DNA of 64,000 nt, from the NCBI RefSeq assembly GCF_036240795.1, contig NZ_CP108454.1, positions 6,012,001 to 6,076,000 on the forward strand. Reading direction: 5' to 3'. Shown here piece after piece: positions 52,260 through 60,766 of the stretch. A program made the position numbers and the translations under genes. Within the stretch, counting starts at the first letter, position 1, and every line of letters begins with the position of its first letter. A model generated the notes under the pieces. It worked only from the letters and a program-made list of their open reading frames with translations, was not told where the DNA came from and searched no databases. This DNA is from Streptomyces sp. NBC_01268. GTDB lineage: Bacteria; Actinomycetota; Actinomycetes; Streptomycetales; Streptomycetaceae.

Positions 52260-52339
52260 CGGTGGCGGGCTGGCACAATCGGGGGCGCGCCGCCCGACGG
52301 TCAGCGCCTCCCCTCCCCCCGAAGGTCCACCGGTCCCCA

Positions 52340-53902
52340 ATGCCGCCCACCCTCGCCTCACTCGTCCAGCACTCGGCGCTCAAACTCACCGTCCGAGCAG
52401 GTGAGGACCGCCTCGACACCCCCGTGCGCTGGGCGCACGTCAGTGAGCTCGCCGATCCCGTCCCCTATATGGAGGGCGGCGAGCTGCTGCTCACCACCGC
52501 GCTGACCCTCGACGCCGAGGACCCGGAGACGATGCGCCGCTACGTCCGGCGGCTGCTCGGCGCCGGGGTCGTGGGGCTCGGCTTCGCCGTGGGCGTCAAC
52601 TACGAGGCCATCCCGCAGGCGCTGCTCGACGCGGCCCGCGACGAGTCGCTGCCGCTGCTGGAGGTGCCGCGCCGCACCCCGTTCCTCGCGATCAGCAAGG
52701 CCGTGTCGGCCGCCATCGCCGCCGACCAGTACCGGGCGGTGACCGCCGGCTTCGAGGCGCAGCGCGAGCTGACCCGCGCCGCGCTCGCCGAGGGCCCGGA
52801 CGCCGTCGTCGCCCGACTGGCCGCGCACGTCGACGGCTGGGCCGCGCTGTACGACACCTCCGGCAGCGTCATCGCGGTCTCGCCCGAATGGGCGGCCCGC
52901 CGCGCCGCCCGCCTCACCGCCGACGTGGAACGGCTCCGGGAACGCCCCGCCCCCGCGAGCGCCGTCGTCGGCGGCACCGACGACCGGGTCGAGCTCCAGT
53001 CCCTGGGCAGCGGGCGACGGATGCGCGGGGCCCTCGCCGTCGGCACGGGCGCGCCGCTGGGCACGGCCGAGCGGTACGCGGTGCACTCGGCGATCGCCCT
53101 GCTCACCCTCACGACCGAACGCTCCCGCTCCCTCCAGGCCGCCGAGCAGCGGCTCGGCGCGGCGGTGCTGCGGATGCTGCTTGCCGGGCAGCCGGACCAC
53201 GCCCGGGCTGTCGCCGGGGACCTGTACGGCGGGCTGCTCGACGCCCCCTTCCGGCTGCTCATCGCCGAGGCCACGGCGGCCGAGACGCCCTCGGGCGAGT
53301 CGCCGATGTCCGTGCTCGCCGAGTCCCTGGAGACCGCCGCGGCCCGGGCGGGCGAGTCGGTCCTCGCCGTGCCCGAGAGCGAGGGGCGCCTGGTGGTCCT
53401 GGCCGGGGACGGGGGAGCGGTGGTCACGGCCTGCGAGGGGTACGCCTCCCGGGAGGCCGAGGAGGCCGGGATCGTCGTCGGGCTGTCCGCCCCCACCGGC
53501 CCGATCGCGGCCGCGGCCGCGTACAAGCAGGCCGAGCAGGCCCTGTCGGTGGCCCGCCGCCGGGGCAGGGCGCTGGTCGAGCACGAGGAGCTGGCGGCCG
53601 GGTCCGTGCTGCCGCTGCTCGCCGACGACGCGGTCCGCGCCTTCGCCGACGGACTGCTGCGCGCGCTCTACGAGCACGACGCCACCGGCCGCGGCGACCT
53701 GGTCGCCTCGCTGCGCGCCTGGCTCTCCCGCCACGGCCAGTGGGACGCGGCCGCCGCCGACCTGGGCGTCCACCGGCACACCCTGCGCTACCGGATGCGC
53801 CGCGTGGAGGAGATCCTCGGACGCTCCCTCGACGACCCGGACGTCCGGATGGAGCTGTGGCTGGCGCTGAAGGCGACGGGGGACGGGTCGGCGGGGGAGT
53901 AG
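52340..53902 (+). CDS. PucR family transcriptional regulator
   Basis: The 520-residue regulator has an N-terminal PucR domain (LASLVQHSALKLTVRAGEDRLDTPVRWAHVSELADPVPYMEGGELLLTT pattern, read in parts), a GGDEF-like middle domain and a C-terminal helix-turn-helix (AAADLGVHRHTLRYRMRRVEEILGRSL). PucR regulators control purine, GABA and other nitrogen catabolic genes. Position between gabT and an aldehyde dehydrogenase suggests control of GABA use. ATG 52340 is chosen because it gives the family N-terminus; no clear ribosome-binding site is visible. Confidence 0.9.
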   Translation: MPPTLASLVQHSALKLTVRAGEDRLDTPVRWAHVSELADPVPYMEGGELLLTTALTLDAEDPETMRRYVRRLLGAGVVGLGFAVGVNYEAIPQALLDAARDESLPLLEVPRRTPFLAISKAVSAAIAADQYRAVTAGFEAQRELTRAALAEGPDAVVARLAAHVDGWAALYDTSGSVIAVSPEWAARRAARLTADVERLRERPAPASAVVGGTDDRVELQSLGSGRRMRGALAVGTGAPLGTAERYAVHSAIALLTLTTERSRSLQAAEQRLGAAVLRMLLAGQPDHARAVAGDLYGGLLDAPFRLLIAEATAAETPSGESPMSVLAESLETAAARAGESVLAVPESEGRLVVLAGDGGAVVTACEGYASREAEEAGIVVGLSAPTGPIAAAAAYKQAEQALSVARRRGRALVEHEELAAGSVLPLLADDAVRAFADGLLRALYEHDATGRGDLVASLRAWLSRHGQWDAAAADLGVHRHTLRYRMRRVEEILGRSLDDPDVRMELWLALKATGDGSAGE

Positions 53903-53975
53903 GGCGGCGGGGCGTGGGCCGGGCGGCGACCACGGTCCGCACCGCCCCTCGTCGTCCCCGGCCCCAGCCCCGACC

Positions 53976-54138
53976 TCCGATCCCGCTCCCGCTCCCGCTC
54001 CCGATCCCGATCCCGCCCCCGCTCCCGCCCCCGCTCCGGATTCCGATCCCGATCCCGCTCTGGATTCCGCTCCCGCTCCTGCTCCCACCCCCACCCCCAC
54101 CCCCACCCCCGATCCCGCCCCCGCTCGCACTCCCGCCC
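53976..54138. repeat. Degenerate hexanucleotide repeat, pyrimidine-rich strand
   Basis: Most of the 311-base gap between the PucR and EamA genes is made of CCCGCT and CCCGAT units with runs of CCCCCA near 54087-54111. The plus strand is almost free of G runs and rich in C and T. Slippage expansion is the likely origin. The rest of the gap holds the EamA promoter. Confidence 0.85.
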
Positions 54139-54177
54139 TCAATCTCGTCACCACTGCCCGAATCCGGGCAGATTTCC

Positions 54178-54206
54178 TGGTCATCCACCCCCTCCCTGCC
54201 TAATCT
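54178..54206 (+). promoter_or_regulatory. Candidate promoter for leaderless EamA gene
   Basis: TGGTCA (54178-54183) and TAATCT (54201-54206) are spaced 17 bases. ATG 54214 starts eight bases after the minus-10 box and has no ribosome-binding site, as expected for a leaderless mRNA. Confidence 0.55.
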
Positions 54207-54213
54207 CCTGCAC

Positions 54214-55221
54214 ATGACAAGCTCCGCCGCCGATCCGGCCCCCCAGCTCCACCTGCCCCCCGCCGAGAAGCCCGGGGGCCTCGGGGGCCCCGGGGATCCG
54301 GTCGGCCCCGTCCGCCGGATCCCCGCCGCCGTGTGGGCCGCGCTCGGGATCGTGTACGTCGTGTGGGGGTCCACCTACCTCGGGATCCGGATCGTCGTCG
54401 AGACGCTGCCGCCGTTCCTCTCCGCCGGCACCCGTTTCGTCGCGGCCGGGCTGATCCTCGCCGGGATCATCGCCTGGCGGCAGGGACCCGCCGCGCTCAA
54501 GGTGACGCCCCGGCAGCTCGCCTCCGCCGTCGGGGTCGGCCTGCTGCTGATCCTCGGCGGCAACGGACTCGTCGTGCTCGCCGAGACCTCCATCCCGTCC
54601 GGGCTCACCGCGCTGCTCATCGCCGTCGTCCCGGCCTGGGTCGTCATCCTCAAGGCCCTCTCCGGCGCCCGTCCCACCGCGGGCGGCCTCGCGGGCGTGC
54701 TCCTCGGACTCGTCGGGCTCGGCGTGCTCACCCTGCCGGGCCTCAGCGGCGACGTGAAGGCGGGCGGGGTCGTCCTCGTGGTCGCCGCGACGCTCTGCTG
54801 GTCGGTCGGCTCGTTCTCGTCCTCCCGGCTCCCGATGCCCGGCAACCCCTTCACCGCCAGCGCGTACGAGATGCTCGCCGGCGGTCTCGCGGGCCTCGGC
54901 GTCGGCCTGGTCCGCGGCGAGCAGCACGGCCTCGACCTGTCGGCCGTCTCCGGGCGCTCCTGGGCCGCCCTCGCCTATCTCGTGGTCTTCGGCTCGCTGC
55001 TCGCCTTCACCGCGTACGCCTGGCTCCTCCAGGCCGCCCCGCTCTCGCTCGTCGCCACCTACGCGTACGTCAACCCGGTCGTCGCGGTCGCCCTCGGCGC
55101 CCTCGTCCTGAACGAGGCCCTGACCTGGCCCATCGTGCTGGGCGGTGCGATCGTCGTGGGCGGGGTGTGCCTGATCGTCTCGACGGAGCGCCGCGGGTCC
55201 GCGCCACGCGGCCGCACCTGA
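54214..55221 (+). CDS. EamA/DMT family transporter (RhaT-like)
   Basis: The 335-residue drug/metabolite transporter has ten membrane segments in two EamA halves. The first half begins VWAALGIVYVVWGSTYLGIRIVVETLPPFLSAGTRF in its usual form; the second ends with LVATYAYVNPVVAVALGALVLNEALTWP, the typical motif of this family. The N-terminal 40 residues are Pro-rich. Substrate is unknown; such proteins often export amino acids or metabolites. The start is directly behind a promoter without leader. Confidence 0.92.
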   Translation: MTSSAADPAPQLHLPPAEKPGGLGGPGDPVGPVRRIPAAVWAALGIVYVVWGSTYLGIRIVVETLPPFLSAGTRFVAAGLILAGIIAWRQGPAALKVTPRQLASAVGVGLLLILGGNGLVVLAETSIPSGLTALLIAVVPAWVVILKALSGARPTAGGLAGVLLGLVGLGVLTLPGLSGDVKAGGVVLVVAATLCWSVGSFSSSRLPMPGNPFTASAYEMLAGGLAGLGVGLVRGEQHGLDLSAVSGRSWAALAYLVVFGSLLAFTAYAWLLQAAPLSLVATYAYVNPVVAVALGALVLNEALTWPIVLGGAIVVGGVCLIVSTERRGSAPRGRT

Positions 55222-55364
55222 CCGGCACCGCCCACCGCCGTCGGCCCCGGCCCGCCCGCCCCGGCCGTCCCCGCCCGCCTTCAGCCAAACCGGACAGCCC
55301 CGACACCCCACCACTCCACACCGGACAAACCCACGTTCGCCCGCTCGGCCCTAACGTGTCACGA

Positions 55365-55376
55365 GAGCGATCGCTC
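55365..55376. promoter_or_regulatory. 12-bp perfect palindrome before the aldehyde dehydrogenase
   Basis: GAGCGATCGCTC lies 32 bases before ATG 55408. A possible minus-10 TAACGT (55352-55357) would place it at the transcription start, a natural operator position. Confidence 0.45.
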
Positions 55377-55407
55377 GCACCCCCGATACGGAAAGGGCCG
55401 GGACGCA

Positions 55408-56853
55408 ATGACGACCACCCACGCCTTCTGGCTCGCCGGCCGTGAGGCCACCGGCGAGGCCACCTTCGACGTCACGAACTCCTTCGACGGACGTCTGGTC
55501 GGCAAGGTCAGCGTGCCCACCGAGGCCCAGGTCGAGGAGGCCGTCGCCGCCGCGCACGCCGTCGTCGACGAGTTCGCCGCCACCCCGGCGCACGTGCGCG
55601 CCGCCGCCCTCGACCACGTGTCGAAGCGTCTCGCCGAGCGCACCGAGGAGATCGCCCAGCTGATCTCCGCCGAGAACGGCAAGCCCATCAAGTGGGCGCG
55701 CGGCGAGGTCGGCCGTGCCGTGTCGGTGTTCCGCTTCGCGGCCGAGGAGGCCCGTCGCTTCAACGGCGGCGAGGCCCAGCGCCTCGACACCGAGGCCGGT
55801 GGCGTCGGCCGCCTGGCGCTGACCCGCCGTATCCCCAAGGGTGTCGTGCTCGGCATCGCGCCGTTCAACTTCCCGCTGAACCTCAGCGCGCACAAGGTCG
55901 CCCCGGCCATCGCCGTCGGCGCCCCGATCATCCTCAAGCCGGCTCCGTCCACGCCGATCTCCTCCCTGATCCTGGGCGAGATCCTGGCCGAGACCGACCT
56001 GCCGGCCGGCTCCTGGTCGATCCTGACCGTGCCGAACGACCGCATGCCCGCCCTGGTCAAGGACGAGCGCCTCCCGGTCATCTCCTTCACCGGCTCCGAC
56101 ACGGTCGGCTACGCCATCCAGGAGTCCGTGCCGCACAAGCACTGCACCCTGGAGCTCGGCGGCAACGCGGCCGCCGTCGTCCTGTCCGACTGGTCCTCCG
56201 AGGCCGACCTGGACTGGGCGGCGAGCCGCATCGCCACGTTCTCCAACTACCAGGGCGGCCAGTCCTGCATCTCCGTGCAGCGCGTGATCGCCGACGCCTC
56301 CCTCTACGAGCGCCTGGTCCCGAAGATCGTCGCCGCCGTCGAGGCCCAGGTCACCGGTGACCCGGCGGACGACGCCACCGACGTCGGCCCGCTCGTCGAC
56401 GAGAACGCCGCCAAGCGCGTCGAGGCCTGGGTCGACGAGGCCGTCGCGGCCGGCGCGAAGCTGCTCGCCGGCGGCAAGCGCGAGGGCGCCACGTACGCCC
56501 CGACCGTCCTCACCGAGCTCCCGGCCGGCGTCACCCTGGCCCGCGCCGAGGTCTTCGGCCCGGTCCTGACCATCGCCCAGGTGGACGGCGAGGCCGAGGC
56601 CTTCGCCGCGGTCAACGACTCGGACTTCGGTCTCCAGGCCGGTGTCTTCACCCACGACCTGCAGTCCGCCTTCCGCGCCCACCGCGCCCTGGAGGTCGGC
56701 GGCGTGATCGTCGGCGACGTCCCGTCCTACCGCGCCGACCAGATGCCGTACGGCGGTGCCAAGCGTTCCGGTGTCGGCCGCGAGGGCGTCAAGTACGCCA
56801 TGGACGACTACACCTACGAGCGGGTCCTGGTCCTCACGGGCCTGGCGCTGTAA
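55408..56853 (+). CDS. Aldehyde dehydrogenase, possible succinate semialdehyde dehydrogenase
   Basis: The 481-residue enzyme oxidises an aldehyde with NAD or NADP. Seen are GVVLGIAPFNFPLNLSAHK, LELGGNAAAVVLSDW and the catalytic cysteine in YQGGQSCISVQRV. These forms are closer to lactaldehyde- or phosphonate-type dehydrogenases than to classical GabD, so the GABA role is inferred from gabT and PucR nearby. A 12-bp palindrome upstream may be its operator. A strong hairpin follows. Confidence 0.88.
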   Translation: MTTTHAFWLAGREATGEATFDVTNSFDGRLVGKVSVPTEAQVEEAVAAAHAVVDEFAATPAHVRAAALDHVSKRLAERTEEIAQLISAENGKPIKWARGEVGRAVSVFRFAAEEARRFNGGEAQRLDTEAGGVGRLALTRRIPKGVVLGIAPFNFPLNLSAHKVAPAIAVGAPIILKPAPSTPISSLILGEILAETDLPAGSWSILTVPNDRMPALVKDERLPVISFTGSDTVGYAIQESVPHKHCTLELGGNAAAVVLSDWSSEADLDWAASRIATFSNYQGGQSCISVQRVIADASLYERLVPKIVAAVEAQVTGDPADDATDVGPLVDENAAKRVEAWVDEAVAAGAKLLAGGKREGATYAPTVLTELPAGVTLARAEVFGPVLTIAQVDGEAEAFAAVNDSDFGLQAGVFTHDLQSAFRAHRALEVGGVIVGDVPSYRADQMPYGGAKRSGVGREGVKYAMDDYTYERVLVLTGLAL

Positions 56854-56876
56854 CCCGTACGGACGCACCACAGACC

Positions 56877-56913
56877 GACGGCCGGAGCCCACTGTGCGGG
56901 GGCTCCGGCCGTC
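56877..56913 (+). terminator. Strong hairpin after the aldehyde dehydrogenase
   Basis: GACGGCCGGAGCCC and GGGCTCCGGCCGTC form 14 perfect pairs with a 9-base loop, 24 bases after the stop, followed by CCCCGTT. Confidence 0.8.
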
Positions 56914-56961
56914 CCCGTTCCCGCGGCGCGTCCGGCGTTCCCCGGGCCTCCCGCCCCCGCC

Positions 56962-57012
56962 GCCAGGCCCGGGTGCCCGCCAGGCCCGGGTGCCCGCCAG
57001 GCCCGGGCGCCC
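56962..57012. repeat. Three tandem copies of a 17-bp unit
   Basis: The unit is GCCAGGCCCGGGTGCCC; the third copy has C in place of T. It fills the gap between the dehydrogenase terminator and the stop of the minus-strand monooxygenase gene. Each unit contains the palindrome GGCCCGGG-like core. Confidence 0.9.
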
Positions 57013-57035
57013 GCCGAGCCGGCGCGCCCGCCCCG

Positions 57036-57338
57036 TCACGCGACCCGCGCGTCCTCCAGCCGGACGACCTCGGCCGGCCCCGCCCGGAAGGCCTTGTTCG
57101 CCGCGTCCGCGGACACCATGTGCGGGGCGGCGTCGTGCGCGGCGAGCGCCTCCGCCGAGGCCCAGCGCTCCAGCAGGACGAAGCGGTCGGAGTCGTCCGC
57201 GACCCGGTGCAGGTCGTACTGCAGGCAGCCGTCCTCCGCCCGCACGACGGGCGCGAGCCGCTCGAAGGCGGCGACCTGCTCGCCGCCCCGGCCGGGCAGC
57301 GCGGTGATGTGGATGAGGAGCCTGATCGTCTGGGACAT
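57036..57338 (-). CDS. Antibiotic biosynthesis monooxygenase (ABM) family protein
   Basis: The 100-residue protein has the ferredoxin-like ABM fold: IRLLIHITALPGRGGEQVAAFERLAPVVRAEDGC in its first half and FVLLERWASAEALAAHDAAPHM in the second. Members include cofactor-free quinone-forming oxygenases and heme-degrading enzymes; most, like YgiN, have no firm role. No biosynthetic cluster is next to it. It is divergent from the acyl-CoA dehydrogenase gene. Confidence 0.88.
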   Translation of the reverse strand: MSQTIRLLIHITALPGRGGEQVAAFERLAPVVRAEDGCLQYDLHRVADDSDRFVLLERWASAEALAAHDAAPHMVSADAANKAFRAGPAEVVRLEDARVA

Positions 57339-57449
57339 GGCGGGGACCCTACGCGTCCTCCGTACGCCCCGCCCGTCTTTCCCAACCCGTGGATATCGGG
57401 TACCACGGACAGGTAGCCCCACAACGACGAGCGTCGAGGTGAGCTCCTC

Positions 57450-59375
57450 ATGTCCGCACCCACCCAGCGGCAGCCCAAGGTCTCCGAACGCGAGGCCCGG
57501 CAGGTCGCCGAGGCGGCCCGCCAGCAGGACTGGCACAAGCCCAGCTTCGCCAAGGAACTCTTCCTCGGCCGTTTCCGACTCGATCTCATCCACCCCCACC
57601 CGCTCCCCGCCGACGAGGACGTCCGCCGCGGCGAGGCCTTCCTCGCCAAGCTGCGGGAGTTCTGCGCGACCCGCGTCGACGGCGCCCGCATCGAGCGCGA
57701 GGCCCGCATCCCCGACGAGACCGTCACCGGCCTCAAGGAGCTGGGCGCGCTCGGCATGAAGATCGACCCCAAGTACGGCGGCCTCGGCCTCACCCAGCTG
57801 TACTACAACCGGGCGCTCGCCCTGGTCGGCTCGGTCAGCCCCGCGCTCGGCGCGCTGCTCTCCGCCCACCAGTCGATCGGCGTCCCCCAGCCGCTGAAGC
57901 TGTTCGGCACCCAGGAGCAGAAGGACGCCTTCCTGCCCCGGCTGGCCCGCGACTCCCTGTCCGCCTTCCTCCTCACCGAGCCGGACGTCGGCTCCGACCC
58001 GGCCCGGCTCGCCACCACCGCCGTACCGGAGGGGGACGAGTACGTCCTCGACGGGGTGAAGCTGTGGACCACCAACGGCGTCGTCGCCGACCTCCTCGTC
58101 GTCATGGCCCGCGTCCCCGCCTCCGAGGGCCACAAGGGCGGCATCACCGCCTTCGTCGTCGAGGCCGACGCGCCCGGCGTCACCGTGGAGCACCGCAACG
58201 CCTTCATGGGCCTGCGCGGCCTGGAGAACGGCGTCACCCGCTTCCACCGGGTGCGGGTCCCCGCCGCGCACCGCATCGGACCCGAGGGCGCCGGCCTGAA
58301 GATCGCCCTCACCACGCTCAACACCGGCCGCCTCTCGCTGCCCGCCGCCTGCGCGGGCGCCGGCAAGTGGTGCCTGAAGATCGCCCGCGAATGGGCCGCC
58401 GAACGCGAGCAGTGGGGCAAGCCGGTCGCCCGGCACGAGGCCGTCGGCACGAAGATCTCCTTCCTCGCCGCCACCGCCTTCGCCCTGGAGGCCGTCGTCG
58501 ACCTGGCCTCCCAGATGGCCGACGAGGACCGCAACGACATCCGCATCGAGGCCGCCCTCGCCAAGCTCTACGGCTCCGAGATGTCCTGGCTGATGGCCGA
58601 CGAACTGGTACAGATCCGCGGCGGCCGCGGCTACGAGACCGCCGACTCGCTCGCCGCCCGCGGCGAACGCGCCGTCCCCGCCGAACAGCTCCTGCGCGAC
58701 CTGCGGATCAACCGGATCTTCGAGGGCTCGACCGAGATCATGCACCTGCTGATCGCCCGCGAGGCCGTCGACGCCCACCTCGCCGTCGCCGGCGACATCA
58801 TCGACCCCGACAAGGCCCTCGCCGACAAGGCGAAGGCGGGTGTCCGCGCGGGCGGTTTCTACGCCCGCTGGCTGCCGAAACTGGTCGCGGGACAGGGGCA
58901 GCTGCCCGGCGCCTACGGGGAGTTCGGCGAGCTCGCCACCCACCTCAGGTTCGTCGAGCGCACCTCCCGCAAACTGGCCCGCTCGACCTTCTACGCCATG
59001 TCCCGCTGGCAGGGGAAGATGGAGCTCAAGCAGGCCTTCCTCGGCCGGATCGTCGACATCGGCGCGGAACTCTTCGCGATGAGCGCGGTCTGTGTACGGG
59101 CCGAACTCCTGCGCACCACCACCGACCACGGCCGCGAGGCCCACCAGCTCGCCGACGCCTTCTGCCGCCAGTCCCGGCTGCGGGTGGACGAGCTTTTCGG
59201 CCGACTGTGGGCCAACACCGACGACCTCGACCGCAAGGTCGTCGACGGCGTCCTCGCGGGCTCGTACACCTGGCTGGAGGAGGGCATCCTCGACCCCAGC
59301 GACGACGGCCCCTGGATCGCCGACACCACTCCAGGACCGTCGACGGAGGAGAACGTCCACCGCAAGATCCCGTAG
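57450..59375 (+). CDS. Acyl-CoA dehydrogenase, long form
   Basis: This FAD enzyme removes two hydrogens from an acyl-CoA in beta-oxidation or a related pathway. The core (residues about 50-450) shows FLLTEPDVGSDPARL, LWTTNGVVADLLVVMA and RGGRGYETADSLAARGE. At 641 residues it is 200-250 longer than short-chain enzymes, with a C-terminal helical extension like the FadE-type or very-long-chain group. GAGGTGAG precedes ATG 57450. Its partner reductase genes are not near. Confidence 0.92.
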   Translation: MSAPTQRQPKVSEREARQVAEAARQQDWHKPSFAKELFLGRFRLDLIHPHPLPADEDVRRGEAFLAKLREFCATRVDGARIEREARIPDETVTGLKELGALGMKIDPKYGGLGLTQLYYNRALALVGSVSPALGALLSAHQSIGVPQPLKLFGTQEQKDAFLPRLARDSLSAFLLTEPDVGSDPARLATTAVPEGDEYVLDGVKLWTTNGVVADLLVVMARVPASEGHKGGITAFVVEADAPGVTVEHRNAFMGLRGLENGVTRFHRVRVPAAHRIGPEGAGLKIALTTLNTGRLSLPAACAGAGKWCLKIAREWAAEREQWGKPVARHEAVGTKISFLAATAFALEAVVDLASQMADEDRNDIRIEAALAKLYGSEMSWLMADELVQIRGGRGYETADSLAARGERAVPAEQLLRDLRINRIFEGSTEIMHLLIAREAVDAHLAVAGDIIDPDKALADKAKAGVRAGGFYARWLPKLVAGQGQLPGAYGEFGELATHLRFVERTSRKLARSTFYAMSRWQGKMELKQAFLGRIVDIGAELFAMSAVCVRAELLRTTTDHGREAHQLADAFCRQSRLRVDELFGRLWANTDDLDRKVVDGVLAGSYTWLEEGILDPSDDGPWIADTTPGPSTEENVHRKIP

Positions 59376-59484
59376 GCCGCGCGCCCGCGCGGCCCGGCCC
59401 CCGGCCGGTGGGCGGGCGGAAGCCGCCCGTCCACTGGCCGAAACGCCCCGCCCCCCGTCCGGCCCCCACGGCAGACTGGGGCCC

Positions 59485-60732
59485 GTGACCGTCATAGACA
59501 TCCCCGGCTCCAAGTCCGTCACCGCCCGCGCGCTCTTCCTCGCCGCCGCGGCCGAAGGCACCACCACGCTCCTGCGGCCGCTGCGCTCCGACGACACCGA
59601 GGGCTTCGCCGAAGGGCTGAAGGCCCTCGGCTACGTCGTACGGCAGGAGCCCGGCGCCTGGCACATCGAGGGCCGGCCCGCCGGCCCCGGCGTCGCCGAA
59701 GCCGACGTGTACTGCCGCGACGGCGCCACCACCGCCCGCTTCCTGCCCGCCCTCGCCGCCGCCGGCCACGGCACCTTCCGCTTCGACGCCTCGCCCCAGA
59801 TGCGCCGCCGCCCGCTCGGCCCGCTCACCACCGCCCTGCGCGAACTCGGCGTCGAGCTCGCCCACGGCGAGCGCGAGGGCCACCACCCGCTCACCGTCAC
59901 CGGCCGCGGCATCAAGGGCGGCGAGCTCCGCCTCGACGCCGGCCAGTCCTCCCAGTACCTCACCGCCCTGCTGATGCTCGGCCCGCTCACCGCCGACGGC
60001 CTCGCGATCACCGTCACCGACCTGGTCTCCGCGCCCTACGTGGAGATCACCCTCGCGATGATGCGGGCCTTCGGCGCCGAGGTCGGCCGCGAGGACGGCC
60101 CCGAGGGCCGGACCTACACCGTCGCACCCACCGGCTACCGCGCCACCACCTACGCCATCGAGCCCGACGCCTCCACCTCCAGCTACTTCTTCGCCGCCGC
60201 CGCCCTCACCCCCGGCGGCGAGGTCACCGTCCCCGGCCTCGGCACCGGCGCCCTCCAGGGCGACCTCGGCTTCGTCGACGTCCTGCGCCGGATGGGCGCC
60301 GAGGTGACGATCGGGGCGGACCGGACCACCGTCCGCTCCACCGGCGCCCTCGGCGGACTCACCGTCAACATGCGCGACATCTCCGACACCATGCCGACCC
60401 TCGCCGCCCTCGCCCCCTTCGCCGACGGGCCGGTCCGCATCGAGGACGTCGCCAACACCCGGGTCAAGGAGTGCGACCGCCTCGACGCCTGCGCCGAGAA
60501 CCTGCGCGCGCTCGGCATCACCGTCGACACCGGACCGGACTGGATCGAGATCCACCCCGGCACCCCCGCCGGACCCGTCGAGATCGCCACCCACGGCGAC
60601 CACCGCATCGTGATGTCGTTCGCCGTCACCGCGCTGCGGACGCCCGGCGTCACGTTCGACGACCCCGGCTGCGTACGGAAGACGTTCCCGGACTTCCACA
60701 CCGTTTTCGAGGCGTTCGCCCGGGGGCTGTGA
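59485..60732 (+). CDS. aroA: 3-phosphoshikimate 1-carboxyvinyltransferase (EPSP synthase) paralogue
   Basis: It joins phosphoenolpyruvate to shikimate 3-phosphate in aromatic synthesis. The 415-residue protein has [46 protein letters not shown] and [10 protein letters not shown], so the catalytic Lys, Asp, Lys-Glu and Arg residues are kept. The PEP loop, NAGTA in E. coli, reads DGATT at residues 79-83, so the glyphosate-contact Gly96 is Ala81. Housekeeping aroA in Streptomyces is, from memory, elsewhere, so this may be a second copy. The GTG start follows CAGACT by seven bases and may be leaderless. Confidence 0.88.
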   Translation: MTVIDIPGSKSVTARALFLAAAAEGTTTLLRPLRSDDTEGFAEGLKALGYVVRQEPGAWHIEGRPAGPGVAEADVYCRDGATTARFLPALAAAGHGTFRFDASPQMRRRPLGPLTTALRELGVELAHGEREGHHPLTVTGRGIKGGELRLDAGQSSQYLTALLMLGPLTADGLAITVTDLVSAPYVEITLAMMRAFGAEVGREDGPEGRTYTVAPTGYRATTYAIEPDASTSSYFFAAAALTPGGEVTVPGLGTGALQGDLGFVDVLRRMGAEVTIGADRTTVRSTGALGGLTVNMRDISDTMPTLAALAPFADGPVRIEDVANTRVKECDRLDACAENLRALGITVDTGPDWIEIHPGTPAGPVEIATHGDHRIVMSFAVTALRTPGVTFDDPGCVRKTFPDFHTVFEAFARGL

Positions 60733-60766
60733 GGAGCCCACAGTCTTTGCGGCAAGAATGGGGGGC

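Noticed and set aside
57036..60732. A biosynthetic gene cluster (monooxygenase, acyl-CoA dehydrogenase, aroA-like)
   Set aside because: No polyketide, peptide, terpene or tailoring core enzyme is present; the genes face different directions and have unrelated roles.
59485..60732. UDP-GlcNAc carboxyvinyltransferase (MurA) as identity
   Set aside because: The motifs [17 protein letters not shown] and the Lys in GSKS follow EPSP synthase; the MurA Cys loop is absent.
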